From Morchella semilibera (taxonomy: Eukaryota > Ascomycota > Pezizomycetes > Pezizales > Morchellaceae): a stretch of 64,000 nt of DNA. The notes under the pieces are model-generated. The model was not told the DNA's origin, did not search any database, and worked only from the letters and a program-made list of their open reading frames with translations. Position numbers and translations under genes: made by a program. Of this stretch, positions 37,001-49,142 are shown in pieces. The stretch's first letter is position 1. Each line of letters opens with the position of its first letter. The stretch is taken from positions 334,767 through 398,766 of the forward strand of contig CM018605.1 in the NCBI GenBank assembly GCA_009192285.1, read 5' to 3'.

Positions 37001-39089
37001 GGTTCCCCGTTTGACATGTGTTCGTCTTCCTCGCACCAGCAGGCAGCCTCGCTGTCAGTAGTATTAGAATATCGGACACGAGGGTTGATAATTTTGGGTT
37101 GAACGTGGTGATAATTTCTGGGGTAAACTAGACATGGCGCCTATTTTCCAGGTAGGCACATGTACTTGCAGCTGCACAAGAGCGGTGGAAAGATTCATAC
37201 ATGTGGTTAATCCATAGATCCGTACATGTCGTTGATCTAGCCGGGCCTGGTCACCGAAATCGATCAGCCAACATCACCTAGATGAACAAGTAATCTGTGT
37301 AATAGATTAATCCATTGACCGATTTTCTAGATATCTGCAGGTTTATCAGCCCACAAATTCGTCATGTAGATGACCCCCAGACGTACAGTTGATCATCTCC
37401 GTACCTGCATCACTCTACCACGGCCATGTTTCGTTTGGATGGCCCGTGCAGCAACAGCAGAAGCAGCTATCACACATACCTCATAACCCACCACCACCGT
37501 CATGATCACCCATAACAAACCTTAAGTCTTCGCTCTCGAACCCACATATAAAGTACTACGAATTTACTTTAACCCATCTACATGATTCCTCTACTCCAAC
37601 CGAGACGCACCATTATCTACCCCTGATCGACCTCCATGATCCCCTCCCCCCCCCTCCCTCCGTATCCCCTGCTGCATATATAAGCCACCCACTCATATCA
37701 ATTCAGTATCACTGATCAGCCGCCGTGATTCCGTATATATTACAATAATGCAAAAAAATTGTTTATTGATACTGATATATAGCCAATACTTACTTGAAGC
37801 CACCGCTAGTAGGAGCAGGATGCAGATTGTACATGGCGCTTGCGTCCTGATCGAGGATTTTGCGCCGGCCGTGGGTAAGTCCTGCACCGATGAAACGACC
37901 TTTACCCGCTGCAAGGGAGAAAGGGTCTTCTACTCACAGCTACTCTAATATCTACAAGCACATTTTACCTACCAAGATGCATGTACACTCTCCTACTGAG
38001 ACATTGTCGTAGAAATGAAATCACTACTACAATACTATACATCCATTCCCGGCTAGCCTACCCTAGTACTTATAGGCTGCCATAGCTGACCGCTGACTGA
38101 TCCAACCTGTGCCACCTGAGCGAACCTTTTCTAAGCTGGTGTGGTTCAGCTCAGAGGGATGTTGCCGCGCTTCAATGCCGCTCGCGCGCCAATTATTGGT
38201 CGGAGAGGGGGGGGGGGGGAGGAACTCTTCTAGAGTGCTCTACTTACTTACTGGCTTATGCTTATGCAAAGAGGGGGGGGGGGGGGCGAAGAAACGGCCA
38301 AAGAGTGCAGGCTGCATGTGATAGGTTGTTGATGTTGTTGGAAGAGAGGTAGAGTTGGAAAGTTGTGGAGAGGTAGAGAGAGAGGTATTGGTAGGTATGT
38401 ACACTACTGCATTACATGTAGTCAGTGGTGGTGGATAGATGATATTCTACTCACACAACAGTAAGTACCGACAGTAGAAAGATCCCGCTTCGAGTGGCCG
38501 ATGTGATACTCGACTCCTACCATTCCTGTTGCCGTCCCGAGCCACCACCCACAAAACCCACAACCAGAAGCCCCCGGCCCGCTCTCTTCGTGCTTTCTCA
38601 GAGTGGACTAGACTACAAGACATCGAATGCTTGGTATGTAGCTTCGCTGGCCCTCCTCTTCCTCATACTACTACTCCTCCTGCTCTCCCTCCGCATTACC
38701 ACCACTACCATTCCCCCCCCACCGCCGCACAGGAGGAAAACCCCACCTGTCCCTCCATATTACCCCCCCCCCCCACCCCCCCCCCCAACTTCTCGAATAA
38801 GTACCCTCGGATATCCGCCCATCTATCACTCACTCCCCTGGCATTCTTCATCCTCAACGACTATCGTGATAATTTATATACTCCTACTCCTGCCACTACC
38901 ACCATTGTCTACTCATCTTAAAATACTACTTTTTCTCTATTGTCCGTTGTGGTAATCTGTTCTCTGATAAATCCAGATATCTACCAAACTACTTCGTACT
39001 ACTGCTACTACTACCTTCCTACCTCACTACCCAACCCACCCACCCTCTTCCCCGCAAACTAAACAGCCACCACCCACACATAATCCGCG
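34010..39089. other. Intergenic between TOP1 and the epimerase-like gene
   Basis: T-rich 3' sequence of TOP1 runs to about 34850. G-runs of 12-15 occur at 34959-34973, 38208-38219 and 38272-38286. A TATA-like CATATATAAGCC at 37675-37686 precedes a 66-codon frame at 37748-37948, but this protein is not recognised. TACATGTA occurs once at 38413. A proline-rich frame at 38494-38955 lies in simple CCA/CCT sequence and is not credible. Confidence 0.45.
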
Positions 39090-40574
39090 ATGGCTTCAGA
39101 ATCGCCTAAGCCCAGTGTCCTGATCATCGGAGGCCTTGGTTAGTCCTCCATACTCTTTGATACCTCTGTACTCGTAATAAGAGAGGGAAAGAGAGAGAGA
39201 GAGAGAAAAAAAAAAGCCTCATTGCACTTTGAAATCATATTAACTTAACCGTAAACTTTTAGGCTTCATCGGACGCTACCTCGCGAAGTACATCCACACC
39301 AATGACCTCGCCTCCGAGATCCGAATAGTCGACAAGCAGCTCCCGCAGTTGGCCTGGCTTGCTCCTGAGTTCGCTGAGGTTTGCACACAGGAGCGCTTCT
39401 ACCAGGGTGATATGTCACGCGAGCGTCCGTCCTCTCCGTCCCCCCTCATCCCCCCCTTCCCATAGCTAATACTCCTCCTAGACACATGTGAGAAAGTACT
39501 CACCCGCGCCGATGGCACCACATACGACTACATCTTCAACTGTGGTGGTGACACCCGCCTCAGTCAGGACGACGAGATCTACAAGCAACGCAACCTCAAG
39601 CTGTCGACGACGGCGGCGCGCGTCGCCGCACGCAAGGGTATAAAGTGCTGGGTCGAGCTTAGCACCGGCACCGTCTACAAGAGCGACCGCGAGCCAAGTA
39701 AAGAGACCGATAAGCTCAAGCCATGGCTCAAGCTGGCTACGTATAAGCTCGAGGCTGAGGAGGAATTGTCGAAAATCGAGGGGTATGTATCTTCAATTTT
39801 GGGTGGTTGGGGTTAAGTGCCCAGTGCTGATGCGAAGGTGATATAGGTTGAACCTAGTCATCCTGAGACTGGCGAATGTATACGGAGAGTACGGGAGCAA
39901 GGTTATTGCAACAATGCTGTGCATGGCGCGAGTATACTCATATTTGGGCGAGGAGATGAAGTGGTTATGGACCAAGGACCTGCGCAGCCACACCGTGCAC
40001 GTCACTGACGCCGCGAGGTCTGTCTGGACCGCGGCCGACTGGTACAACAATGGCAAGAAGAACTGGGACGATTCGTGGGGGGGCGTGCCGATATTCAATA
40101 TCGTGGATCATGGGGATACTTGTAGCTTCACCCCAAAGATCCCGAGTAGCAGTGGGGAAGAATGGCTGACAGCTGAAAACTAACAAATAAATAGCACAGG
40201 GAGACCTTCAGAAGTACATTTCAAAGATTTTCGGTATCAAGACGGGCTTCCATGGGACGATTGTCTCCTCGTTTGCGCGCATGAACTTGGGCTCCGCAGT
40301 TGATGAAGAGAATGATGAGGTGCTACAGCCGTGGGGGGACCTTCTGAATGAGGCGGGAATTACGAGGCCTGGCCCGATCAACCCGTACTTGGAGAACGAG
40401 CTGGTGAAGGACGACGACTTAAGTCTTGATGGCAGCAGGTTTGAGGCCGTCACGGGATTCAAATACGATGTTCCAAAGGTCACAGAGGAGGGCCTACTAC
40501 AAATCATTGAGAGTTACAAGAGACTCAATTGGTGGCCGCCGATTGATTTGAAAAAAGAGGAAGGGTCAGCCTAA
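39090..40574 (+). CDS. NAD-dependent epimerase/dehydratase-like protein (extended SDR, fungal family)
   Basis: Five exons: 39090-39138, 39263-39424, 39482-39782, 39847-40121, 40195-40574 (introns 124, 57, 64, 73 nt; about 388 aa). The Rossmann NAD(P) loop GGLGFIG lies at residues 14-20, split by the first intron. It is followed by the acidic strand-2 end IRIVDKQ. Later family segments are YIFNCGGDTRLSQ, VELSTGTVYKSD, LVILRLANVYGEYGS and FNIVDHGDTSQGDLQKYISKIFG. The protein resembles the ascomycete nucleoside-sugar-epimerase-like family of about 380-400 residues; substrate and pathway are unknown. The usual YXXXK catalytic pair is not clear: the best candidate region KLATYKLEAEEEL has alanine four residues after the tyrosine. 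The last acceptor was set at ATAG before CACAG because it restores GDTSQGDL. Confidence 0.87.
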
Positions 40575-43500
40575 CGCTGGAACTGAGGATTGGGTGTGTG
40601 GTAATGATCAAAAGTTCATGGTTTTTACGATTATTTTAACGGCGTGTATCCTGAGGATCCTCTCATCACATTATCTAGCTACACAGCCCAATACCCGGTA
40701 TTATTTTGTGGTTACAGAAAAGACTCTCAGTATTAACCAAACTCCCTGGCGTTCCAGGGCGAAAAAATTATGGGAGACGACTATGGCGATCAATTTCCTA
40801 CCATTAATTTCTATTGCACTTTTTTTTCTTTTTTTTTTTCAGTCCGGGGTTTTTCGCATTGGAGCGTGCATAAATATCTTGTATCTAGCCTTATCCCACC
40901 TGCATAATACAAGCGTTAAGAGAGAAAATAACGTCCATACATATCATGGGCATGCGCACATAGCACGTAATTAATGGCCGGTACCGCCGTTCCCCCCCAT
41001 GCAAGTAAGCAGGTATCCTCCTCTCGGTTTCTGCTTTCCCGGCAACCCGATTAGACTCCAAAGGGCCACCCCCCCCCCTCCCCCCACCGAACTACACAGG
41101 TGGCTTGGGTTGTTATCATCATTGGGCGCTCCTACGAATCGTGATAAGGAGTCTTTATTCCTGATCTCATTTGTTCTTATGAAACAAGTTGTCAACTTTG
41201 TTTTTCATCACACTTACCAGATAGAGTTATGGCAGGTGCAGAGGCTAAACCAGCTAACCTTATCTGTCTTGTCGTGCAATCATTGGCATTGCCCCCTGTG
41301 GCTCCTTGCACTTTTTTTTTTCTCGAACCACACTCTTATACCTACGTGAGCCAGGGACTCTCATACCCAAAGCGCCATACATAACCACTCCCTCGGTTGC
41401 GTAACGACACCGGAGGGGCCGGTATACGAAGAGAGAAAAAAATAAAGAAACTCAACTGACGTGCTTTTCGCCACCCATACTCGTGGGATAAATACTTTTT
41501 TTTTTACGATTTCCAGGAGTTACGTTGGTATTGGGTGTTTCTAGAAAGAATAGGGAAAGTACAACCCCCCTGACCTGTCCACTTCTATTAGTTGTGGCGG
41601 CTTATATGTACATGTATGTAGGTACCTACCTACATGAGTACCTACATGTACTTTTGCTTTACTTTTACGAGGCCGATAAATACTTGGTATGCCCTTGTTC
41701 CGGGGAATTAAAGTAACGATTGTGATCGAAGGCACAGCCTGCGATGTGGAAGGTCCCAGGTACTAGTTCCAGAACCATTTCGTATGCTAGTTAAGCTTTT
41801 TTTTTTATCGCCTTCCCTTTTCTTTTTTCTTTGGCCATGGGCTTTCTGACTCTCCCTGTGTGCGCGCTCGATCCGTATTAGAAAGCTTTTTGATAGTGAC
41901 ACAGGGGCCCATTGATTACGTGGGGAACACGGTTACTCGACTGCAACATACGATTATGACAGCTGAGCACAGCAGCAATGACCTATGTAGAGAAGAGAGA
42001 AAAAAACTCCTCTGGCCCCTGAGTCGACGATGTACCCTTGCTGCAGGGACTGCCAACGTAATATATTGCTGAGTACGTATAACCCAGAGTATGATGGTTG
42101 AGAGCTCGTAATAAATGTGTTTTGGACTAGGTACCGGCAAATTGGGAGAGGAAGAAGAAGAAAGAAGCGATGGTGAGGCGTGCATACATATGCCCCCATT
42201 GTCTCACTGTACCTGGGTTCTTCGATGTTGCTGTATAATTATAAGTTTCCGGGCCCGAGAGAGTTGCTGGCCTACAAGCACGTGCCTACGATACCTGACA
42301 GTTATACCTTGCTATAGGAAATCTCGCTACAAGAAACCTCGCTACAAGAAACCTCGCTACAAGAAACCTCGCTATAAGGAGGACCTTGCTGTAAGAGATA
42401 ATACACAGGCTACACGCTAAGGACTCTGGGAAATTCTACCTTTGGGAGATTTTTGCTATAAGAGATAGAGGCTGGCCTCCACCTTGGCGTTTCTAGTAGC
42501 GAGGTGCAACTGTAAGTAAATAAAATAACTATACATCTGCTTTCATAACTCAACCCCAAGGGGACATGTGCAGATTCCGAATTAAGGTATAGATATTACT
42601 GGTATAATAAATATGCTCACAAGGCCGACAGCGGCATGAAAGGCTTAGTTGCATTAATTAGTCAAACTCCAACCATTCGTTCGGGCTCCTCAGTCAGTCA
42701 GGCACGATTGTAGATCCTCTTGGTGTGTTTTGCATGGATTGTCGGTGAGAGAAAAAATTCCCATTGCAACCGGGTGTGAGTGATGGCTGATGACCTCGCC
42801 TATTTCTTATGCATACATGTATTTAGATATGGTCTTCATCCGAGGAGACCAACACATCACGTGCTAGATAGGTCGCACCGAATCAAGACCGCCCCTATTA
42901 CTCTGGGAGTAAAGTAGTATGTACCTGGGGTATTTTAACTCCATATTAATCTCCGCGGTCTACAGATGCACTCTAGAGTAGAGTAACGGCCAAAGCAATT
43001 ACAGATTTTTTGGAGGGTTCGTCTGATGAGACTCATCCCTACAGCTATGATAAATGTCTCCCGCCGGCTGTGTTCAAGGCAACTGAAGACATTCCCACGT
43101 AAAGGGCATAATTGATTGGTTGAATCATGACTCCAACAAAAGGGGGGGAAACATCCCGTGGGTTAGGTGAATTGTTGGAAACCAACCGGGTTACTGGGTG
43201 CAGTGGTCGCTGGGGCCGATTGGTAATCATGGTAGATCACTCGGCCATACTACATAATAGGGTCTTAGTAACAATTCTCCCTGTAGGTACTATAATATAA
43301 GCCCTATCGAGAGAAATCGCTGAGACATAAAGGCATAGAAGCCGTTGTGTGCGCCAGCTAATCTCCCGCGTATATGTCTCTGGTCAGAGAAACATACTCG
43401 GACGATCACACGATGTCAGTCCCTTCAGTAGAATTGGCTTACCTCGGTACAGCTAGATCTACCGGCCCCCTGAGCACTTCACTCGAACTCCGGTATCGGT

Positions 43501-46173
43501 GTTTGGGATTTTATGTAATATTCGGCCGCTGTTTCGGAGCCGTTGCCGAAGAGCTGGACCTCCTCTAAGAACAGGAATGTCTCATATAATCCTTGGCCAA
43601 ATCGAGCCAGGAGACCGTAACTATGCTGGAAATGGGTCATAATGTTGCATAACATGTCAGACCCTCTCCATCTTTTACCATTAAAGGAAGTGACGGGCCT
43701 AGAAATTAAACGGGGTCGGAGACTCTGAGTATCAGGATTTACCGCGTGCTCTGGGCGTTTGATGCGGTGCGCTTATCAGCGGCTGATATATGTTCACAAA
43801 TATTTTAGCAAGCGGCCTTCCTCCCAAGATAGACGGGATGAGATAATTTTAACGCAATGATGCTAAACAAAAAGCTATCACGGGCCTTAAGAAATCTGTC
43901 TTTGGGGACGGCGGGGGTTCCGTATAATAAGGCCTAATTTGCAAATTTGGTCGCCCGTGCTCCTCGTATTGTCCGGGGATGCCACCAGGAAACAGTCTTA
44001 GGCTTAAAGATATAGACTAACTGTCAGTGTTTACATACAGCGGGATCGGGGGTTTCATGTAGCAATGCTCCGTGATCATGATCGCCATCGGCCCGGCAAA
44101 GCTGATTGCGGGGTTGGGCCCATTCCACAAGGGGATTTATGGCATAGTGGTGGTCAGCAAGGAATTCAGTCACAGTGACTAGGTGATGGCTGATACCCGT
44201 ATCTGCTCCAGAATGTGAGGTGTAAGTATATGACAAGGGCCTGGGAATGAGGCTACATACTCGGAAAATAGGCTATCTACGGCCAGGGGTTATCTACTTA
44301 ACGGTTAGTTGGACGGTATAGATCATATTTGCTAATAGTAATTTTGATCTCATGCACAGCCAATTTTCGGGGTATGTTTAGACGGGGGTATGACTAATGT
44401 CACCCAAATTCAGTAATGAATTAAATGAAATTCCTAGGAACAGATGGTACTCTTTGCAAGAATATGGCCAGAGAACCCTTTTTATTGTTAAGATCCACCA
44501 AGAGCATTGTTTGCTGAATTAACTTGGTTTTCAGATTCATGGGGGGTTATTCGTAGCCCAGGATAACCACACCCCCAGGAGTGCATCTACATATATAGTT
44601 ATTAGCACCAATATTTCAAAGATGCCTGGAGGTGACAGACCTGACTAGGTGACGCAGATAAGAGTGCGAGAGGTGGAGGAATCTACGTGTAGCTATGGGT
44701 TATTTCATCAATTCCGCCAAGCCAACGTAAATTACGGCCCCATCCGCAAGAATATGTAATTCAGGCTGTCCTTTACCTCTTCCCCCTACATTACACCCGG
44801 TCAGGAAAAAATGCTTAACTCCCCTTTGTTTTCCTGTGAACCATTTCCTGCGTGTTCCAATGTCTCTCCATTCTACATAAGCAGCTTACGAGAGATTACA
44901 TACACGCAGCCTTAAACGCCTTTTTTTTTCTCCCTAAAAGTAAGCCAATATCATCGATCGATCTACTAAAGCACATGTATGAATTTACAACAATCTAGCC
45001 TATTCAACCCAAACAAGAGCAAAGGGCTTAGTGGGAGCCTAAGTGCATGGTTCCGGGTCGAGTTAATCAACCTGAAACGTGGGGGCCTCTTTAAACAATG
45101 AATGCCACCCAATATGTAGGCAGTCTATCTAGATAAGAGACCTGCAGGAAACCTGAGGTCTTTAGAAGAAAGACAAAAAAAAACCTGAGGTTTGACAGAG
45201 ACCGTAAACTAGGTCCTAGCACGAAAACATACAGAGAGAGAGAGAAAAAAGCAAATATCCGGATGTAGCCCAGCTCAGCTGGTCACATATGTAACCGAAA
45301 TCACATCGAAAGTATGCCACCTTATCTATCCCGTTAGTCAGATCCAAAGCTAGATGTTACCAAACGAACTACATGTGATCTCGGAACTAACTTAACGTTC
45401 TGTAACACCACTGCCCTGATATTCACAGCCTATCACTCGCTCCGCTGGCCGTCGACAAATTGTATCTCTTGGCCAATGACTTGGCTATAAGCAGTATTGG
45501 GAGCAAAGAGTACAAACTAGTGAGACGTACTGCCACGCGGTGCTGGAGGTCTGTGTATACATGACCTACATGTATCTCTTATCTACATGTAGTCATATTC
45601 CTTGTATGTCTTTTCGACGAGTTCTTATGTGGCTTCAGATCTAGAGCCCATCTCCATATACGTAGCAGCTTCTGACATCACCGCAACTAAGAGCATCTTT
45701 AAATGAGCCATGTTGGAGCCATAAATTTCAACTACACCATAATGCTTCCCCCCTTACTCACAAAGCGAATTTCCCGCATATTTTCGTCTTCCTCTTCACA
45801 TGTACTATCTACACCCGAGTCACACCAACGAGTCCCCGAGGAGGGGTCCGAAGATTCCGAATACCACCTGCTAAAGCATATAAGTATGTGTGTATATAAG
45901 TATGTAGCAATCAGCAGTCCAGATGCTGCAGGTACCCGAGCACCGACCCGGCCCTTGTGATTGAGCCTCGCATTAGGATCATGTGTAATTATCGTCACTA
46001 TGTATACGTGTGCGGGGGGTGGAAAAGAAACAAGGAAAAAAAAGGCAGCCAAGCTAGCCAACAAGCAAGTACTCAAATTCCATGAAAAACACACAACTTT
46101 TCCTACCGCCCCTTCTAACAAACAGACATGCACCAGACCAGACAGCAGCAGAACACCCACCCCTCACCTCCCG
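40575..46173. other. Intergenic, no supported gene
   Basis: Over 5.6 kb there is no recognisable coding sequence; the longest frames lack start context or overlap simple repeats. TACATGTA sites occur at 41609, 41643, 42814, 45567 and 45584. A 15-bp tandem repeat lies at 42318-42378, and (GA)n at 45235-45245. The ends probably hold untranslated regions of neighbouring genes. Confidence 0.5.
42318..42378. repeat. 15-bp tandem repeat (CTCGCTACAAGAAAC)
   Basis: Four head-to-tail copies of CTCGCTACAAGAAAC, the first and last slightly diverged, cover about 60 bp. The unit is a multiple of three and keeps a YKKPR-like repeat open, but the surrounding frame shows no gene. Confidence 0.85.
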
Positions 46174-47018
46174 CTATCCCAGATACCCCGCAGCCAGCGC
46201 AGCCACAAGTCCAGCAGCCACCAGAAGGCCCCCCACGCCATGAGTCTTCGTCCCGCGACTATTCAGCTCCGGAACGGGCGTATATACGACGATGCTGCCT
46301 GGTCCTTGGGTCTCCGACCCTGACCCAGTCTCCGTCTCCGTGGCGTTAAGCCCGTAGCAGTTCCCGACGCTGGACTCTGGCCCACCCATCCAACCGTCAG
46401 CCACGCCCGCCCAGATATTCCCCACGACCCTTCGCTGCCGCTCCGCGAACCAGACCATCCCTAGGCCGGGATCCCCGTACACGCATGCCCTCGTCCGCCA
46501 CGAAACGCTGGCAAGGAGACCCCCCGTGCACACGGGGAAGACTTGGATCGACATTTGGTAATAGGCAATGTGGAACTTGCCTGTTGGGCTGAAGGGGTCT
46601 GAGGCGAGCTCCCAGCGGAGCATGAAGGCGCCTGTTTCGGGGGTGCTGGCATTTGTAAGGAGGTATTCGGTCAGTGTTGTGTTGCCGGCGTTGAAGGTGG
46701 TGGTGCGTGAAGGTGGGGTGAAAGTGAAGGTATCGGGGGGGCAGAGGAGCTTGGGCCCTGTGGTTGGGGGTGTTAATAGGTATAGTCCGAAAAGGAGGAG
46801 AAGGGGGGAAGGGGAAGGGGCTTACAGCTGGGGGAGTAGAAGTCACCAAGGTGGGGGTAGAGGACGGAGGGGGGAGCGGTGATTGTAAACTTTGTGGTAT
46901 CCTCGCCGTAGACAGAGTTTTGAGGGCAGAGGACTTTGGGCTCTGATGTAGTGACATCCTGGGAGATGACACCCACTACGAAGAGGAGGAGGAGACAGAA
47001 AAAGATAGAGAGCTTCAT
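46174..47018 (-). CDS. Secreted, probably GPI-anchored cell-surface protein
   Basis: Two exons: 47018-46826 and 46757-46174 (intron 68 nt; about 258 aa). The protein starts with a clear signal peptide (MKLSIFFCLLLLFVVGVISQ) and ends with a hydrophobic tail without charges (GVGGLLVAAGLVAALAAGYLG) after a serine/threonine-rich spacer, as in GPI-anchored fungal proteins. Two related halves begin with PKVLCPQNS and PKLLCPPDT, each followed by F-T/I-T..PPS, suggesting an internal duplication. Six or more cysteines and two N-glycosylation motifs (NAS, NATET) fit an extracellular protein. No known family was recognised. It is divergent from the gene at 48411. The start is the only ATG giving the signal peptide. 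Confidence 0.7.
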
Positions 47019-48410
47019 CTTCTCTGTTTTTAGATATAGAGGATAAACTTGTCAATGGATTGTGGGTCGATATCCTTGAAGGCCAGAGATAAGTTTTCGA
47101 CAGCTAAAGACAGATTCGGGCGTGTATAGGGTTTGTAGAGGGGTAAAGGAAGTTTGTTTCAGCCAGCCAACTACATACATATATGTATATATATATATGC
47201 GTTACAATTTAATCTCTCTCGCTGCCTTAAAACGTTTATAGTATGTGTATTGTTGCCTCCCGCCCGCCCCGACGCCTGAGGTGGCTCCCTCCTCTCAAGC
47301 AGGCACGTACCCGGGGCTAGCTGGATAGATTGTGCCACGGGAACAGTTTTGGGGTGTGGACGGCGGCGGGCTGTGGTACGGTATAACATGCACATGTACT
47401 TGGCAGTTTGGCGGAATAACTACATGTACAATAGTGTGGGGGGGGGGCATAGAATGGGTGGCCAGTTGTGTACATATGTGTGTATGGTGGGGGGACATGA
47501 GTATTGTATATACATGTAGTTTGATTGATCGGCTGCTTTCATCCTGTGTACATACGTCGTAACTTGGCCTCATTCTATTTCATTTCCACGAGACAAAAAA
47601 AAAAGTGCCGAGCATCGAATGTCGAATGTCGAATGTCGAACGTCATGTCACTCGACGTACGCATGCAGGCCGCGCCGGTCGATCATGGACTGTCATTCGG
47701 GCGGGCTGCCGTACGTATAACGTCTATGGAGCTGGAGTACTTGATTGTCACCACACCGTCGTCATCCTACATGCGCCGGATCCGATACTACATGCAATTA
47801 AGTGGGCAAAATCAAGGATCTGGCGCGCGCGGGATGGAGTGTGGTGCATGTACATACTTATGTATGTACATGTAGTAACGTGGGGCAGCGTCAATGATAC
47901 CGATAGCAGGTTATTTTATTAGGGGTGATATAGTCTCATCTTTGCAGATTTCTGGGCGCTAGCTGCTGCTTGCTGGTGGTGGGTACGTTGTATATAATGT
48001 GTATACGTTGATATGATGCAGTCGACGATAATATACTCAAAGATATATACATGTACCTACATTGTTAAGCATGTAGTTATTGAGGGTGGGGGTGGTGGGG
48101 GTGGTGGTGGTGAATTCTGTGTCATGAAGGCGTAGTTTGTAGTCCTGGGTTGAGGGTTTGATCTTGGCGACGGGGGACCTGGTGAACCTCAAATTAGAGA
48201 GGAGAGGGAAAAAGAGGGAAAAGCTTGTGGTTACAATTACAATCATTTACCCTCAAGCACAGCAAAACACAGAATAGAACATAACAGATAGAGAAATTAA
48301 AGGAAGGTAAGTACTCAGGGTCCACATTCACTCACTCACCTCCGTAAATCAATCATTTCACCACCACTAACAACTATAACCCACAGTCGACATATCTACA
48401 AACCACAACC
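47019..48410. other. Divergent intergenic region with microsatellites
   Basis: This contains the promoters of two divergent genes. A 7-bp repeat (CGAATGT, three to four copies) lies at 47615-47641, TACATGTA at 47421, 47511, 47867 and 48048, and (GGT)n-like sequence at 48086-48111. No coding frame is supported. Confidence 0.5.
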
Positions 48411-49142
48411 ATGTCCCTCGCCCTCCGTCTTCTCCGCCGACCCCTCCTTCGCTCCCTCCCTACACCTACACCTACCTGCCCTCTCCGTCACTCCTCCACG
48501 GGCCCCAAAGTCCTCTCCAAGCCCACCAAATTCACCCCCCCATCCCACCCCAGCACCCGTCAACACCGCGACCCCATAAACTACCCCGGACCGCCGCAAC
48601 CCCCGCGCGACCCCACACGCCGCTATCCAAACACCATGCCCCCTCCCAACACGCTCGCACACACGCTGCTCACCTCCCGCTCGCTGCACTTCTACCTGTC
48701 GATGGGCATCCTGATCACGCTCGCCGCCACCGTGTCCATCCGGAACTTTGTCAACACCTCGCCGTTCGCCGCCGGCGTGCGCTGGGAGTGGGCTCACCCG
48801 GTTGAGAGCATTCGGGGCTTCCTGCTGGCTGTGCGCGCGCACGCAGAGGACGAGAGCCGCCGCGTCGCAGAGATGCGAAGGCGTAAGGTCGAGGATGTCG
48901 AGTTGCGGGGGGAGTATCGCCGCGCGCATGGCCTAGAGAAGGCGGATTCCTTTGGCGGGTGGGGGGTCAAGAAGAGTGGCCGGGAGCCGGGGCTTGCCGG
49001 GGCGCAGGGGAAGGACGGTTGGGTGGAGGAGCAGATTAGGAAGGTGGAGGAGGAGGCGGCAGTGGTGAAGGAAGTAGGGGAGCCGGTGGTGGCCGTGGTG
49101 GAGGAGCCGGTGAAGGAGGAGAAGAAGAAGGGGTGGTGGTAG
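48411..49142 (+). CDS. Predicted mitochondrial single-pass membrane protein
   Basis: One exon of 243 codons. The N-terminus (MSLALRLLRRPLLRSLPTPTPT followed by LRHSS) is arginine-rich with no acidic residues, typical of a mitochondrial presequence. A proline-rich stretch follows. One membrane segment covers about residues 95-112 (FYLSMGILITLAATVSI), flanked by RNFVNTSPFAAGVRWEWAHP. The C-terminal half is highly charged and coiled-coil-like (SRRVAEMRRRKVEDVELRGEYRRAHG) and ends with a lysine run and GWW. The lack of introns, high GC and codon bias support a real gene. I do not recognise a named family; an inner-membrane role is inference from the presequence and single helix. Confidence 0.72.
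   Translation: MSLALRLLRRPLLRSLPTPTPTCPLRHSSTGPKVLSKPTKFTPPSHPSTRQHRDPINYPGPPQPPRDPTRRYPNTMPPPNTLAHTLLTSRSLHFYLSMGILITLAATVSIRNFVNTSPFAAGVRWEWAHPVESIRGFLLAVRAHAEDESRRVAEMRRRKVEDVELRGEYRRAHGLEKADSFGGWGVKKSGREPGLAGAQGKDGWVEEQIRKVEEEAAVVKEVGEPVVAVVEEPVKEEKKKGWW

Noticed and set aside
37748-37948. 66-codon frame after a TATA-like box
   Set aside because: It has an ATG and a plausible promoter-like string, but no recognisable signal peptide or homology; too short to support.
38494-38955. Proline-rich membrane-like frame upstream of the epimerase gene
   Set aside because: It is a translation of C-rich simple sequence and starts at GTG; it most likely lies in the promoter or leader.
42318-42378. 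Possible CRISPR-like array
   Set aside because: The 15-bp units are directly adjacent without spacers and the genome is eukaryotic; a simple tandem repeat explains it.
45732-46160. 142-codon frame left of the GPI-type gene
   Set aside because: No start context, mixed low complexity, and no continuity with the gene at 46174.
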